From positions 1 to 52,184 of the forward strand of contig JBAUWF010000031.1 of the NCBI GenBank assembly GCA_049583635.1: 52,184 nt of DNA, read 5' to 3'. How positions within the stretch are numbered: the first letter of the stretch is position 1; every line of letters starts with the position of its first letter. The position numbers and the translations under genes were made by a program. The stretch comes from Dokdonella_A sp049583635. Its GTDB lineage: Bacteria > Pseudomonadota > Gammaproteobacteria > Xanthomonadales > Rhodanobacteraceae. The notes beneath the pieces are model-generated. The model saw only the letters and a list, made by a program, of their open reading frames with translations. It was not told the origin of the DNA and made no database searches. Positions 1-7,985 of this stretch are shown piece after piece.

Positions 1-471
1 GAAGAAGAAGCCAAAACGCTTGCGCAGACCATCGAAAGCGAGGCGCGCGCGCATCCGGACCAGTTCGGCGATCTGGTCGAAAAGTACTCGGACGATCCCA
101 GCAAGTCCGACAACCATGGCTTGATGACGGATGTCGGCTCCGGCCGCTACGATCCGGCATTTGCGGAGGCCGCAGCGGCATTGAAGAAGCCCGGGGACGT
201 TTCGCCGATCGTCAAAACGCGATACGGTTTTCATATCCTCAAGCTGATCTCGCATGCCTCCGACAGACAGCAGACCTTCGCAGAGGTGAAGGACAAGATC
301 ATCGAGAAGCTGCGTTCGGACTACATTGAAAAGGCAGTTGCAAACCATACAGACAAGTTGCGCAACCAGAAACTCGATGCCAACCCTGATCTGGTGGCAT
401 CGCTGCGCACGCGTTACGAATCGAAGCCTGCAACGCCCGCCGCCGCCGAACCATCGTCTTCCGGCGATTGA
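1..471 (+). CDS. Parvulin-type peptidyl-prolyl isomerase, 3' part only
   Basis: The frame is open from base 1, so the N-terminus lies outside the window; 156 codons are visible. The middle matches a PpiC/SurA-type rotamase core: a stretch with DDPSK, then GLMTDVGSGRYDPAFAEAA, KKPGDVSPIVKTRYGFHILKL. The gap between alanine-rich helix and the TRYGFHILKL strand is typical of parvulins. These enzymes catalyse cis-trans isomerisation at proline and usually act in the periplasm on outer-membrane or secreted proteins. After the rotamase there is a charged helix and a proline/alanine-rich tail. The signal peptide or lipobox that would tell SurA, PpiD or a small PpiC apart is not visible, so no symbol is given. 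It is followed by 298 bases without a gene. Confidence 0.85.
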   Translation, partial: EEEAKTLAQTIESEARAHPDQFGDLVEKYSDDPSKSDNHGLMTDVGSGRYDPAFAEAAAALKKPGDVSPIVKTRYGFHILKLISHASDRQQTFAEVKDKIIEKLRSDYIEKAVANHTDKLRNQKLDANPDLVASLRTRYESKPATPAAAEPSSSGD

Positions 472-769
472 TGGAAACCTAGCATCCGGGGGGCACAGTC
501 TGTTACGCAAAGTCCGCAGTGCATCCCGTGCGCGAATGGCGTTGCGGAATCGCGCTGCGAGTCCGGACGGTTTTCGCTGGGCTCAACCCATAGCGTCCAC
601 CATGCATTTCGTACGTATTTCCAAACACCGGTAGGCCGTTCGCGCCCAGGGCGCGTGCTACGCAGTCCGCTGGAGCCGTGGAATGTATTTGATCGACCTC
701 TGCTGCTTGCGGACGATTCGCGACACCATGTGGCCTACAATGCGCGGGTCCTGAATCCGGGGAGCCTGC
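472..769. other. Intergenic region before the glycan export locus
   Basis: About 300 bases with no convincing gene; the reading frames here have the composition of shadow ORFs. A possible promoter sits at its right end (described separately) and GGGGAG at 759-764 is the ribosome binding site of the next gene. No rho-independent terminator with a T run is visible after the prolyl isomerase. Confidence 0.5.
707..741 (+). promoter_or_regulatory. Possible sigma-70 promoter of the export locus
   Basis: TACAAT at 736-741 is a good -10 match (5 of 6). The best -35 candidate, TTGCGG at 707-712, is 23 bp away, which is too far to be convincing, so only the -10 element is well supported. It lies 28 bp before the TTG start of the permease gene. 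Confidence 0.35.
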
Positions 770-1546
770 TTGAAATCCCGCACGCCAGTCCTGATCGCGC
801 GATTTGTCGGACGCGAATTGCGCAACCGCTTTGCCGGCAGCTTTTCCGGTGGTTTGTGGGCATTGTTTCAGCCGCTGATCCAGCTGGCCGTCTACGCGTT
901 CGTGTTCGTCCATGTGTTCAAGGCGCGCCTGCCCGGAGCGGCTGCGCCCGGTTACGTGCCGTTTCTGGTGACGGCGCTGTGGCCGTGGACGGCATTTTCC
1001 GAAGCGATATTGCGTTCGACCACGGCCATTCAGGACAACGCCGCGCTGATCGGCAAGGTTGTGTTGCCGCGCGAGCTGCTGGTGCTGGCCGTTGCCGGAT
1101 CGAGTTTCGTCGTGCATCTGGTCGGCTTCGTCGCGATCATCCTGGTGCTCGCCGCTAGCGGTTACGGCGTCGCGCTATCCGGCCTCGTGCCCGCCGTGGC
1201 GTTGTATGTGCCGTTGTTCGCCCTCGCGTTCGGGTTTTCGCTGTTGTGCGCCGCCATACAGGTCTTCGTACGCGATCTGGTGCAGGCGCTGGCCCAGATT
1301 CTGACCTTGCTGATGTTTGCCGCTCCGATTTTCTATGATCACGGCATGCTGCCGGAACGCATTCGCGTCTGGCTCGATCTCAATCCGTTCACGTTCTACG
1401 CCGACGCCTTTCGCAGCCTGCTGCTGCATCATGGTGAAACCGGCTGGGGCGCACTGGCGATCGCGTGCGTCGTTGCGACCGTGGTGTTGTGGATCGGTCA
1501 TCGCGTGTTTCGGCGTCTCGATCCGCATTTCGAGGACTTCCTGTGA
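770..1546 (+). CDS. ABC-2 type polysaccharide export permease (Wzm family)
   Basis: 258 residues, the usual length for Wzm-type permeases that move lipid-linked O-antigen or teichoic-acid-like glycans across the inner membrane. About six hydrophobic segments are seen, including roughly residues 27-50, 105-130, 135-165 and 225-250, with the family's cytoplasmic N-terminal helix (ARFVGRELRNRFAGSFSGGLW) and a late LNPFTFYADAFR motif typical of this family. The start is TTG at 770, with GGGGAG five bases upstream; no ATG fits. The next gene, encoding the partner ATPase, starts inside the stop codon (GTGA overlap), which is normal for a permease-ATPase pair. The substrate cannot be read from the sequence. 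Confidence 0.9.
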   Translation: MKSRTPVLIARFVGRELRNRFAGSFSGGLWALFQPLIQLAVYAFVFVHVFKARLPGAAAPGYVPFLVTALWPWTAFSEAILRSTTAIQDNAALIGKVVLPRELLVLAVAGSSFVVHLVGFVAIILVLAASGYGVALSGLVPAVALYVPLFALAFGFSLLCAAIQVFVRDLVQALAQILTLLMFAAPIFYDHGMLPERIRVWLDLNPFTFYADAFRSLLLHHGETGWGALAIACVVATVVLWIGHRVFRRLDPHFEDFL

Positions 1547-2745
1547 ACGCGCCGCTGGTCGAAGTTCGCGGAGTCGGCAAGTCGTACCCGAAGGTGCATC
1601 GCAGCGGCGATCGATTGCGTGCGCTCGGCCGCTTGCTTTTCGGCCGCGCCGATCCGGACTCCGTGAGTGTGTTGCGCGGAATCGACCTCGATGTGCGGCG
1701 CGGTGAATCGCTCGGCCTGATCGGCGAAAACGGCGCCGGCAAGTCGACCCTGCTCAAGCTCGTCACCGGCGTCTTGACGCCTAGCAGCGGCAGCGTGAAA
1801 GTCGAAGGCGAGATCGGTGCTCTGCTCGAACTCGGCGCCGGTTTTCATCCCGAATACAGCGGCCGCGACAACGTCGCGATGGCGACCGCGTTGCACGGAT
1901 TCGGCGCGGAGGAATTGCGCCAGCGACTGCCGGAAATCATCGAGTTTGCCGACATCGGTGAGTACATCGACGAGCCGGTCAAGCACTACTCATCCGGCAT
2001 GGTCGTGCGCCTTGGTTTCGCGGTGGTGGCAGCGCTCAAGCCGGATTTACTGATTACCGACGAAGTGCTGGCAGTAGGCGATGAATCGTTCCAGAAAAAA
2101 TGCGTCAAATGGATGGAAGGCTATCTTGCCGATGGCGGTACCCTGATGCTGGTTTCACACAGCATGTACCATATCCAGAAGTTGTGCCGACAGGCGTGCT
2201 GGCTGCGGGACGGCGAAGTCGCGATGGCCGGTGACGTGTTCGAGGTTACGCAGGCCTATCTTGCCTACCACGAGCGCAAGTCGAGCGGGCAGGCGACGCC
2301 TAGCCCGGCTGAACGCGCAGCAGTGGAATTTTCACTGCTTGGCGTGTCGCTCAATGGCGAGGACAGGTCGCAGCCGTTGCTGCTCGATATCGGTGATGAT
2401 CTCGCCGTGTGCGTGCGCGTCCACTCGCGCGAGGAACGCGTGCCGACCCTAGTAATCGGCATTGGTCGCGCGGACGGCACCGCGGTATACGGCGTAAGCA
2501 GCGAAATGGACGCGCACGAGCTCGACCGCATCGAAGCGCACGAATTTGTCGGACGGATAGAATTCCCCGACCTGTGCCTGTTGCCGGGCAGCTACGTGGT
2601 CAAGGCTCATCTGCTCGATTCCGAGGGCATGCGTCTGTTCGACACGCTCGAGCGCGATTTGACAATCCGCGGAGTTTCGCGCGAATTCGGACTGGTCCGG
2701 CTCGCCCACCACTGGCGTGGCGGTGACGATGGAATCAGCGCATGA
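1543..2745 (+). CDS. Polysaccharide export ABC ATPase with C-terminal glycan-binding domain (Wzt family)
   Basis: 400 residues from a GTG that overlaps the permease stop as GTGA; an in-frame upstream extension only reads through the permease gene. The ATPase domain has Walker A GENGAGKST at 61-69, the family signature YSSGM at 149-153 instead of the usual LSGGQ, and Walker B LLITDE at about 169-174, followed by the H-loop SHSM. After about residue 260 comes a beta-rich domain matching the Wzt C-terminal carbohydrate-binding module in position and length. In characterised systems (E. coli O8/O9a) this module recognises the finished, end-modified glycan and couples chain termination to export. 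The adjacent methyltransferase gene makes that reading attractive here, but it is an inference. Confidence 0.92.
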   Translation: MNAPLVEVRGVGKSYPKVHRSGDRLRALGRLLFGRADPDSVSVLRGIDLDVRRGESLGLIGENGAGKSTLLKLVTGVLTPSSGSVKVEGEIGALLELGAGFHPEYSGRDNVAMATALHGFGAEELRQRLPEIIEFADIGEYIDEPVKHYSSGMVVRLGFAVVAALKPDLLITDEVLAVGDESFQKKCVKWMEGYLADGGTLMLVSHSMYHIQKLCRQACWLRDGEVAMAGDVFEVTQAYLAYHERKSSGQATPSPAERAAVEFSLLGVSLNGEDRSQPLLLDIGDDLAVCVRVHSREERVPTLVIGIGRADGTAVYGVSSEMDAHELDRIEAHEFVGRIEFPDLCLLPGSYVVKAHLLDSEGMRLFDTLERDLTIRGVSREFGLVRLAHHWRGGDDGISA

Positions 2746-3668
2746 GCGAGCCTGAACAACCGGCATTGCCGTTTACGGGAGAGCGTTTCACGCCCGAATG
2801 CGAGCGCGAAATCTGGTACGAGCATTGGCATCGTTACGCGTTCGCTAGGCGCTTTGCGACCGGCAAGCGCGTGCTCGACGCCGCTTGCGGAGAAGGCTAC
2901 GGCTCGGCGCTGCTGGCCGAAATTGCTGCCGATGTGGTCGGCGTGGACATCAGCGACGAGACCGTCGCGCATGCACGCGCCCGCTACGGCGCGCGGCCGC
3001 GGCTGCGCTTCGAATGCGCCGACGCCGCGGCGCTGACATTTCCGGATCGATCCTTCGATCTGGTGGTGTCGTTCGAGACGCTCGAACATCTGGCCGCGCA
3101 AGCCGAACTCGTCGCCGGGTTCGCGCGCGTACTGGCCGATGACGGCATGCTGCTGATTTCTTCACCCGATCGCGCGATCTACAGCGAAGCGGCCGGTTAC
3201 CACAACGAATACCATGTGCGCGAACTCTATCGCGACGAGCTGCTGGCCCTGCTGAGACCGCATTTCCACCGGGTGCGTTTGTACGGTCAGAAACTCCTGT
3301 TTCAGTCGGTGCTGTGGCCGCTCGATGATGTCGGCGTGAATGGCGAAGCGTGGACCATGAATAGCAAGGCGGCGACGCTTGAATCGGGTCTGCCCTATGC
3401 GCCGGTATATTTCATCGCGTTATGTGACAACGAGCCTGATGCGACGCCGGTGCCGGCGTTGTCGGTGTTCGGTGATCGCGACGAAACCGTCTACGCGCAC
3501 TACAATCACGAGATCCGAAAGAACATGCAGGCCGGCGCGCGCATTGCCGAACTGGAAACGGCATTGCACGAACGGCAGCACTTGGCCGCATCGCCATCGA
3601 TGAACGAACCATCGCGCCTGCGCCGCTGGTGGCGCAGGTGGCGGGGCGACCGGGGCCTGTTTCGATAG
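2742..3668 (+). CDS. Class I SAM-dependent methyltransferase of the glycan locus
   Basis: 308 residues; ATG overlaps the ATPase stop as ATGA. Motif I (VLDAACGEGYG, about 44-54) and the acidic residue after strand 2 (GVDIS, D69) mark a Rossmann-fold SAM methyltransferase of the Methyltransf_11 type; a further LVVSFETLEHL segment is the usual post-II motif. After residue about 260 the chain becomes helical and charged (RIAELETALHERQ), suggesting a short coiled coil, and ends in an Arg/Trp-rich tail. Position directly after a Wzt with a C-terminal module suggests a glycan substrate, possibly the non-reducing end. The acceptor atom and sugar are unknown. No kinase domain, as found in E. coli WbdD, is present. 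Confidence 0.85.
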   Translation: MSEPEQPALPFTGERFTPECEREIWYEHWHRYAFARRFATGKRVLDAACGEGYGSALLAEIAADVVGVDISDETVAHARARYGARPRLRFECADAAALTFPDRSFDLVVSFETLEHLAAQAELVAGFARVLADDGMLLISSPDRAIYSEAAGYHNEYHVRELYRDELLALLRPHFHRVRLYGQKLLFQSVLWPLDDVGVNGEAWTMNSKAATLESGLPYAPVYFIALCDNEPDATPVPALSVFGDRDETVYAHYNHEIRKNMQAGARIAELETALHERQHLAASPSMNEPSRLRRWWRRWRGDRGLFR

Positions 3669-3692
3669 CGTTGCCAAGCACGATATGAATCA

Positions 3693-5564
3693 ATGAACAG
3701 CGAACTCAACTACGAAATCAACTACGGCACGCTGTCGACGGCTGCTGCGGCGCCGCGGCCGGACCCGGGTGCGCCGCTGTTCGCGTCCGAGGACGGTCTG
3801 GTTGCGTCGTTGTCGAACAACGAGTGTATCTTCCAGGCCAGACGCAGCGGCGACAGCCACGTGATGACCTACCAGGTGCTGCAGGCGCTCGACAAGTGCC
3901 GCGAGTTCCGAACGCTTGATGAGCATATCGCGCGCATTCTCGCAACGATACCGACCTTGCAAACGCAGCGTGAAAGCGTGGCCCGCGTGCTCGAGAACCT
4001 GGAGGGCCGCGGCTTGCTGGTGTCCGATCGTGAATTTCTCGCGCGCATCACGTCGGCGCCGGTACGCGCACCGGCGCCGCTGCGCGCGGTATTCATTCGT
4101 GCTTGCGATCGACCCGCACAGCTCGAACATCTGTTGAACTCGCTGGCCGAATACGAACGGCGTTGGCGCAGCAACCGCCACTATGTGCTCATCGACGACT
4201 CGACCACGGCTCAATCGGCCAATCGCCATCGCGATCTGCTGCGCGAATTCGCGCGTGCCACCGGTTGCCAGCTGACCTATCTTGGCACTGCCGAGCAGCA
4301 ACGCTTTGTCGCGCGGCTGACCAAGGCGTTGCCCGGTGTCGCGGACGCGCTGCCGGCACTGCTGTTGCGCGATGGAGCCGGCACCCGGACGCGCTTCGGT
4401 GGCGGTCGCGGCTTCAATCTCGCGCTGCTGTTGTCGGCCGGTGCACGTCTGGTGCTGCTGGACGATGATCATCGCCTGCCGTTACGCTGTCCCGATGGTG
4501 CGAGGACAGGCCTTGATCCGAATCCGGCGGCTGCGCCGTATGCCCAGTTTTTTCGCAATATCGAAGAGGCACTGGGGGTCGGCGAGGACATCGGCGACGA
4601 CCCGTTCGAGCTGCACCTCAAGGCGGCCGGCCACGCGCTCGGTGAACTGGCGTCGCAGCCGGACTATTCCGTTGCGCGCGAATCGTTGCGTGGCCTCAGT
4701 CTCAACCGCCTCGATCATCTGCAAGGGTCTGCACCGGTGCTTGCCACGCTGCACGGCAGTTACGGCAGTTCGCGCACGGAATCCGGCATCTGGCTGTATC
4801 TGCTCGCGCCGGAAAGCCGGGCGGCGTTCCACAGTGACCGCCCGGCTTATCTGCGCAACATCGAAGCCGGCAGCTTGTGGTATGGCTATCGACAGGCGCG
4901 CGTGTCGACCCAGGTTGCGTTTACGCCATTCGCGATTGACAACAGTGAGTTGTTGCCATGCACCAATCCACGCGGGCGCGGCGAGGATCTGTTGTTCTCC
5001 ACGGTGACCCGGCTATGCCGGCCCGATTCGCTGGTGCTCGAATTACCAGTCGCGATCGGTCACGTGCAGGAATCGTTGCGCAAGCGTTCGGCGCATTCAA
5101 TGGCCGCGAGCACGCCGCGCTTCAACCATTTCGTCGCCGATTTCGTGCAACGCCAATTGCCCGAATATCTTGCCGAAGGTGCGGCCCAGCGTCTCGACCT
5201 CTTGTCCGCGAATCTGCGCGATATTGCGGGCGCCAGTGAAATCTCGCGGATACGCCTGCTGCGCGAATACCTGGGTTTTGCGCGCTCGGATCTGATCGAG
5301 CGCCTGCAGCATCAGTACGACGCGGCAGTCGACGCGCCCGTGTATTGGCAGGCGGATGTGCGCGCGATCATCGAGGCCAACGGGCGCGCGTTGATCGATC
5401 GCGGCGCCCCGCGCCTGGGCGATTGGCCCGAGGACATCGATGCGGCCGCCGCTGCGCGCTCCTTGCGCGAAGAAACGGGCGAACTGGCCGCGATGTATGC
5501 GGCGTGGCCGGCGCTGTGGTCGCACGCGCGCGATCAAGGCGAGCGTCTGCTCGACGCACTCTGA
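3693..5564 (+). CDS. PqqD-like N-terminal domain fused to a GT-A-like glycosyltransferase domain (putative)
   Basis: 623 residues, not a protein I can name. Residues about 28-120 look like a PqqD-type winged-helix/peptide-recognition fold: a small beta region, HVMTYQVLQALD, then RESVARVLENLEGRGLLVS. Residues about 130-460 look like a GT-A glycosyltransferase: RACDRPAQLEHLLNSL, YVLIDDST (165-172), GRGFNLALLL then LVLLDDDH (253-260, a DXD-type motif), and GRGEDLLF (428-435), a late acidic pair like the ED motif of GT2 enzymes. H457 follows. The C-terminal 160 residues are mostly helical. The ATG at 3693 is preferred; the ATG at 3685 is out of frame and stops at once. A glycan-transfer role is inferred from the motifs and neighbours. 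Confidence 0.6.
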   Translation: MNSELNYEINYGTLSTAAAAPRPDPGAPLFASEDGLVASLSNNECIFQARRSGDSHVMTYQVLQALDKCREFRTLDEHIARILATIPTLQTQRESVARVLENLEGRGLLVSDREFLARITSAPVRAPAPLRAVFIRACDRPAQLEHLLNSLAEYERRWRSNRHYVLIDDSTTAQSANRHRDLLREFARATGCQLTYLGTAEQQRFVARLTKALPGVADALPALLLRDGAGTRTRFGGGRGFNLALLLSAGARLVLLDDDHRLPLRCPDGARTGLDPNPAAAPYAQFFRNIEEALGVGEDIGDDPFELHLKAAGHALGELASQPDYSVARESLRGLSLNRLDHLQGSAPVLATLHGSYGSSRTESGIWLYLLAPESRAAFHSDRPAYLRNIEAGSLWYGYRQARVSTQVAFTPFAIDNSELLPCTNPRGRGEDLLFSTVTRLCRPDSLVLELPVAIGHVQESLRKRSAHSMAASTPRFNHFVADFVQRQLPEYLAEGAAQRLDLLSANLRDIAGASEISRIRLLREYLGFARSDLIERLQHQYDAAVDAPVYWQADVRAIIEANGRALIDRGAPRLGDWPEDIDAAAAARSLREETGELAAMYAAWPALWSHARDQGERLLDAL

Positions 5565-5589
5565 TCAAGCCGAGCGATTCATCATCCGC

Positions 5590-6492
5590 GTGCGCAGCGT
5601 ACCCGGCCTTGCCAGCGTCATCGTCGTCGCGGCCGACAGTGGCCCGCTACTGGGCGATTGCGTCAATCAGGTTCTGGCGTCGTCGGCGCTGGTTGAACTG
5701 ATTCTGATGGACAACGCATCGACCGATGGGTGGCCGCAGCGCACCGCTGCGGCGCATGCCGGCGATGCCCGTTTTCGTCTGTTCCGGAATGGTGCAAATC
5801 TCGGTTTCGGACCGGCCTGCAATCTCGGCGCGGCGCGCGCGGGCGGCGACATCCTGGTGTTCCTCAACCCGGACTGTCTGATCGAGGCCGAGACCATTGC
5901 TGGGCTGCGCCGTATCATCGAGGAGGACACCAGCCTTGCCGTGGTCGGAATCACGCTGTGCGACGTGGATGGCCACCCGGCACGCGGCAACCGGCGCCGT
6001 GAACCGACTTTGCGACGAGCGTTCATGACGATCAGTGGCCTGGCGCGCCTGGAACCGCGTTGGCCGGCATTCGCCGGAGTGGAGATGCTGTCTGCGCGTG
6101 TGCCGGATGCATCGATCGAAATTGTCGAGGCGGTGTCGGGCGCATGTCTGTGCTTGCCGCGTGAGGCATTCGAACGGCTGTGTGGCTTCGATCAGGCGTA
6201 TTTTCTGCATTGCGAAGATCTCGATTTGTGCCGACGCGCACGCGATTCGGGCGCGCGTGTCGCGATCGCCGGTGCGCTTCGGGCGCGCCATGTCCAAGGC
6301 AGTTCGAGCGGTGCGCACCCGATCTTCGTGGCACGACACAAACATCGCGGTATGTGGCGCTATTTCCGCAAGTTCGATCCTGCGGCCCGCAACCCTCTGC
6401 TGCGGGCGCTGGTGTGGTGCGGCATCTGGAGTCATTTTGTGCTGAGCGCATCCTGTCTCGCGCTGCGTCGAGTCGGTATGGAACGCAGATGA
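5590..6492 (+). CDS. Family 2 glycosyltransferase (rhamnosyltransferase-like)
   Basis: 300 residues from a GTG at 5590. The frame is open further upstream only because it shadows the previous gene, and the chain becomes GT2-like from LASVIVVAADSG onward. Motifs in order: DNASTDG (41-47), NGANLGFGPACNLG (about 67-80), FLNPDCLI (91-98, the DXD equivalent), and HCEDLDLCRRA (207-217, the acidic base region). The pattern FLNPD plus GFD-x5-HCEDLDL is typical of WbbL/RfbF-like rhamnosyltransferases, which use a nucleotide sugar at the cytoplasmic membrane face. The donor cannot be decided from sequence. The start is uncertain because no clear Shine-Dalgarno is visible. The stop overlaps the next start as ATGA. 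Confidence 0.85.
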   Translation: MRSVPGLASVIVVAADSGPLLGDCVNQVLASSALVELILMDNASTDGWPQRTAAAHAGDARFRLFRNGANLGFGPACNLGAARAGGDILVFLNPDCLIEAETIAGLRRIIEEDTSLAVVGITLCDVDGHPARGNRRREPTLRRAFMTISGLARLEPRWPAFAGVEMLSARVPDASIEIVEAVSGACLCLPREAFERLCGFDQAYFLHCEDLDLCRRARDSGARVAIAGALRARHVQGSSSGAHPIFVARHKHRGMWRYFRKFDPAARNPLLRALVWCGIWSHFVLSASCLALRRVGMERR

Positions 6493-7244
6493 ACGCACAA
6501 CCCGGTCGCGCCAATGGCCGGATGGGCTTTCGTTACTACGACCTGATGGTCGGTGGCATGGTCGCGATCCTGCTGTGTTCGAACCTGATCGGCCCAGCCA
6601 AGGTCTGCGCGATTTCACTGCCGCTTGTCGGCGCGCTGGCGTTTGGCGCGGGGAATCTGTTTTTCCCGATCAGCTACATTTTCGATGACGTGCTGACCGA
6701 AGTGTACGGCTACGCGCGTGCGCGTCGCGCCACTTGGATCTGTTTCGGTGCGCTGATTTTCGCGAGCCTGATGTCGCAGGCGATCATCCACATGCCGGTA
6801 AGTCCGGCCGAACCGTTCGACGCGAAATTGCAGCCGGCTTTGGAGATCGTGTTCGGCAGCACCTGGCGCATTGCGCTTGCCTCATTGATCGGTTTCTGGG
6901 TCGGGGATTTCGCCAATGCCTATATTATGGCGAAAATGAAACTGTGGACCTCGGGACGCTGGCTGTGGACGCGCACCATCGGTTCGACCGTGATCGGCGA
7001 GGGCGTGGACAGCCTGACCTTCTACCCGATCGCATTCACCGGCATCTGGGAAAGCCAAACGATCGTCAAGGTGATCGCTTTCAACTGGGCCATGAAAGTG
7101 ACAGTCGAGGTGGTACTGACACCGCTGACTTATGCCGTAGTCGGGTTTCTCAAGCGCGGCGAGGGCCTCGAAACCTACGATACGTACACTCGGTTCACAC
7201 CGTTCAGCCTCGCCGACGAGGGCGAGGTCCGGACATATCGTTGA
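6489..7244 (+). CDS. yhhQ: Queuosine precursor transporter (YhhQ/QPTR, DUF165 family)
   Basis: 251 residues with about six hydrophobic segments. The family hallmarks are visible: a first segment with LLCSNLIGPAK, then NLFFPISYIFDDVLTEVYGYARAR, the FWVGDFANAYIMAKMK segment, and TIGSTVIGEGVDSLTFYPIAF. YhhQ proteins take up the tRNA queuosine precursors preQ0/preQ1. The ATG overlaps the preceding glycosyltransferase stop as ATGA, which sets the start; the in-frame region further upstream belongs to that other gene. A queuosine-salvage gene translationally coupled to a glycan locus is functionally unexpected and may only be a shared transcript. Confidence 0.9.
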   Translation: MNAQPGRANGRMGFRYYDLMVGGMVAILLCSNLIGPAKVCAISLPLVGALAFGAGNLFFPISYIFDDVLTEVYGYARARRATWICFGALIFASLMSQAIIHMPVSPAEPFDAKLQPALEIVFGSTWRIALASLIGFWVGDFANAYIMAKMKLWTSGRWLWTRTIGSTVIGEGVDSLTFYPIAFTGIWESQTIVKVIAFNWAMKVTVEVVLTPLTYAVVGFLKRGEGLETYDTYTRFTPFSLADEGEVRTYR

Positions 7245-7499
7245 GTTGCCGGCCATCGGTCCAGAGGGCGAGCTCTTGTTCGTTTCCGGAGGGCACGATG
7301 GGTTCCCGGATGTATCCTTTCAGTATTCCCTTCCCGCGAGCGGTGGGAGGGCTTGCCCCGGATCCGGGTGCCGAAGGTGGCATGGGCGGCTCCCTAGGTC
7401 TTTGATCATGTGTTTCCAAACGGAATGAAGCGTTGCAGCATTCCGACGAAAGCAACCCCGGCGCGGCCGGGTCTGGTGGTCCACCCAAGGGAGAGATTT
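7245..7499. other. Intergenic region with stem-loops between yhhQ and doxX
   Basis: No gene is supported. Bases 7328-7351 can form a 7-bp stem (CCCTTCC with GGGAGGG, one G-U pair), and 7357-7368 is a perfect 12-bp palindrome, CCCGGATCCGGG. Neither is followed by a T run, so they are not standard intrinsic terminators. The first resembles the short intergenic stem-loops scattered through many proteobacterial genomes, but copy number cannot be judged from one window. Confidence 0.35.
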
Positions 7500-7985
7500 A
7501 TGCGCACTATCGTTGCGGTACTGATCGACTGGCCGGCCCGTGTGGCCGCGTATTTCCTGTGGCTCGGCCCGCTTATTGCGCGCATCGTGGTCGGTTACGT
7601 GTTTCTCTTGAGCGGCTGGGGCAAGCTGCAGAATCTGCCTCTGGTGACGAACAACTTCATCGATTGGGGTATCCCGCTGCCGCATCTGCTGACGCCATTC
7701 GTATCCGGTTTGGAGTTCGTAGGCGGATGGCTGCTGCTGTTCGGACTGTTCACCCGTTTTGCCGGCGGTGCACTCGCGGTGGTCATGATCGTTGCGGTGA
7801 AGTCCGCGCTGTGGGATCAGGTCGACTCGCTGGAGACTCTGCTCGGATTCGAGGAGACCGCTTACTTTGCGATTTTTACCTGGCTCGCTGTTGCCGGCCC
7901 GGGTGCCTTGTCGGTCGATGCGTTGCTGCAGCGCCTGACCTCGTCACGCAGCGACAACGCAGCCGCGCGCGCCGAATCGGCATAA
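7500..7985 (+). CDS. DoxX family inner-membrane protein
   Basis: 161 residues, four hydrophobic segments. The start is ATG 7500 with GGGAGAG just upstream; an in-frame ATG at 7410 adds an unrelated polar stretch without family character. DoxX features: LIARIVVGYVFLLSGWGKL at the first membrane segment, a loop with NFIDWGIPLPHLLTPFVSGLE, then GGWLLLFGLFTRFAGGALAVVMIVA. The function of bacterial DoxX proteins is mostly undefined; some relate to quinone or sulfur redox chemistry. Its last 124 bases overlap the convergent pyrF gene, so one of the two C-termini is probably not constrained. Confidence 0.85.
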   Translation: MRTIVAVLIDWPARVAAYFLWLGPLIARIVVGYVFLLSGWGKLQNLPLVTNNFIDWGIPLPHLLTPFVSGLEFVGGWLLLFGLFTRFAGGALAVVMIVAVKSALWDQVDSLETLLGFEETAYFAIFTWLAVAGPGALSVDALLQRLTSSRSDNAAARAESA

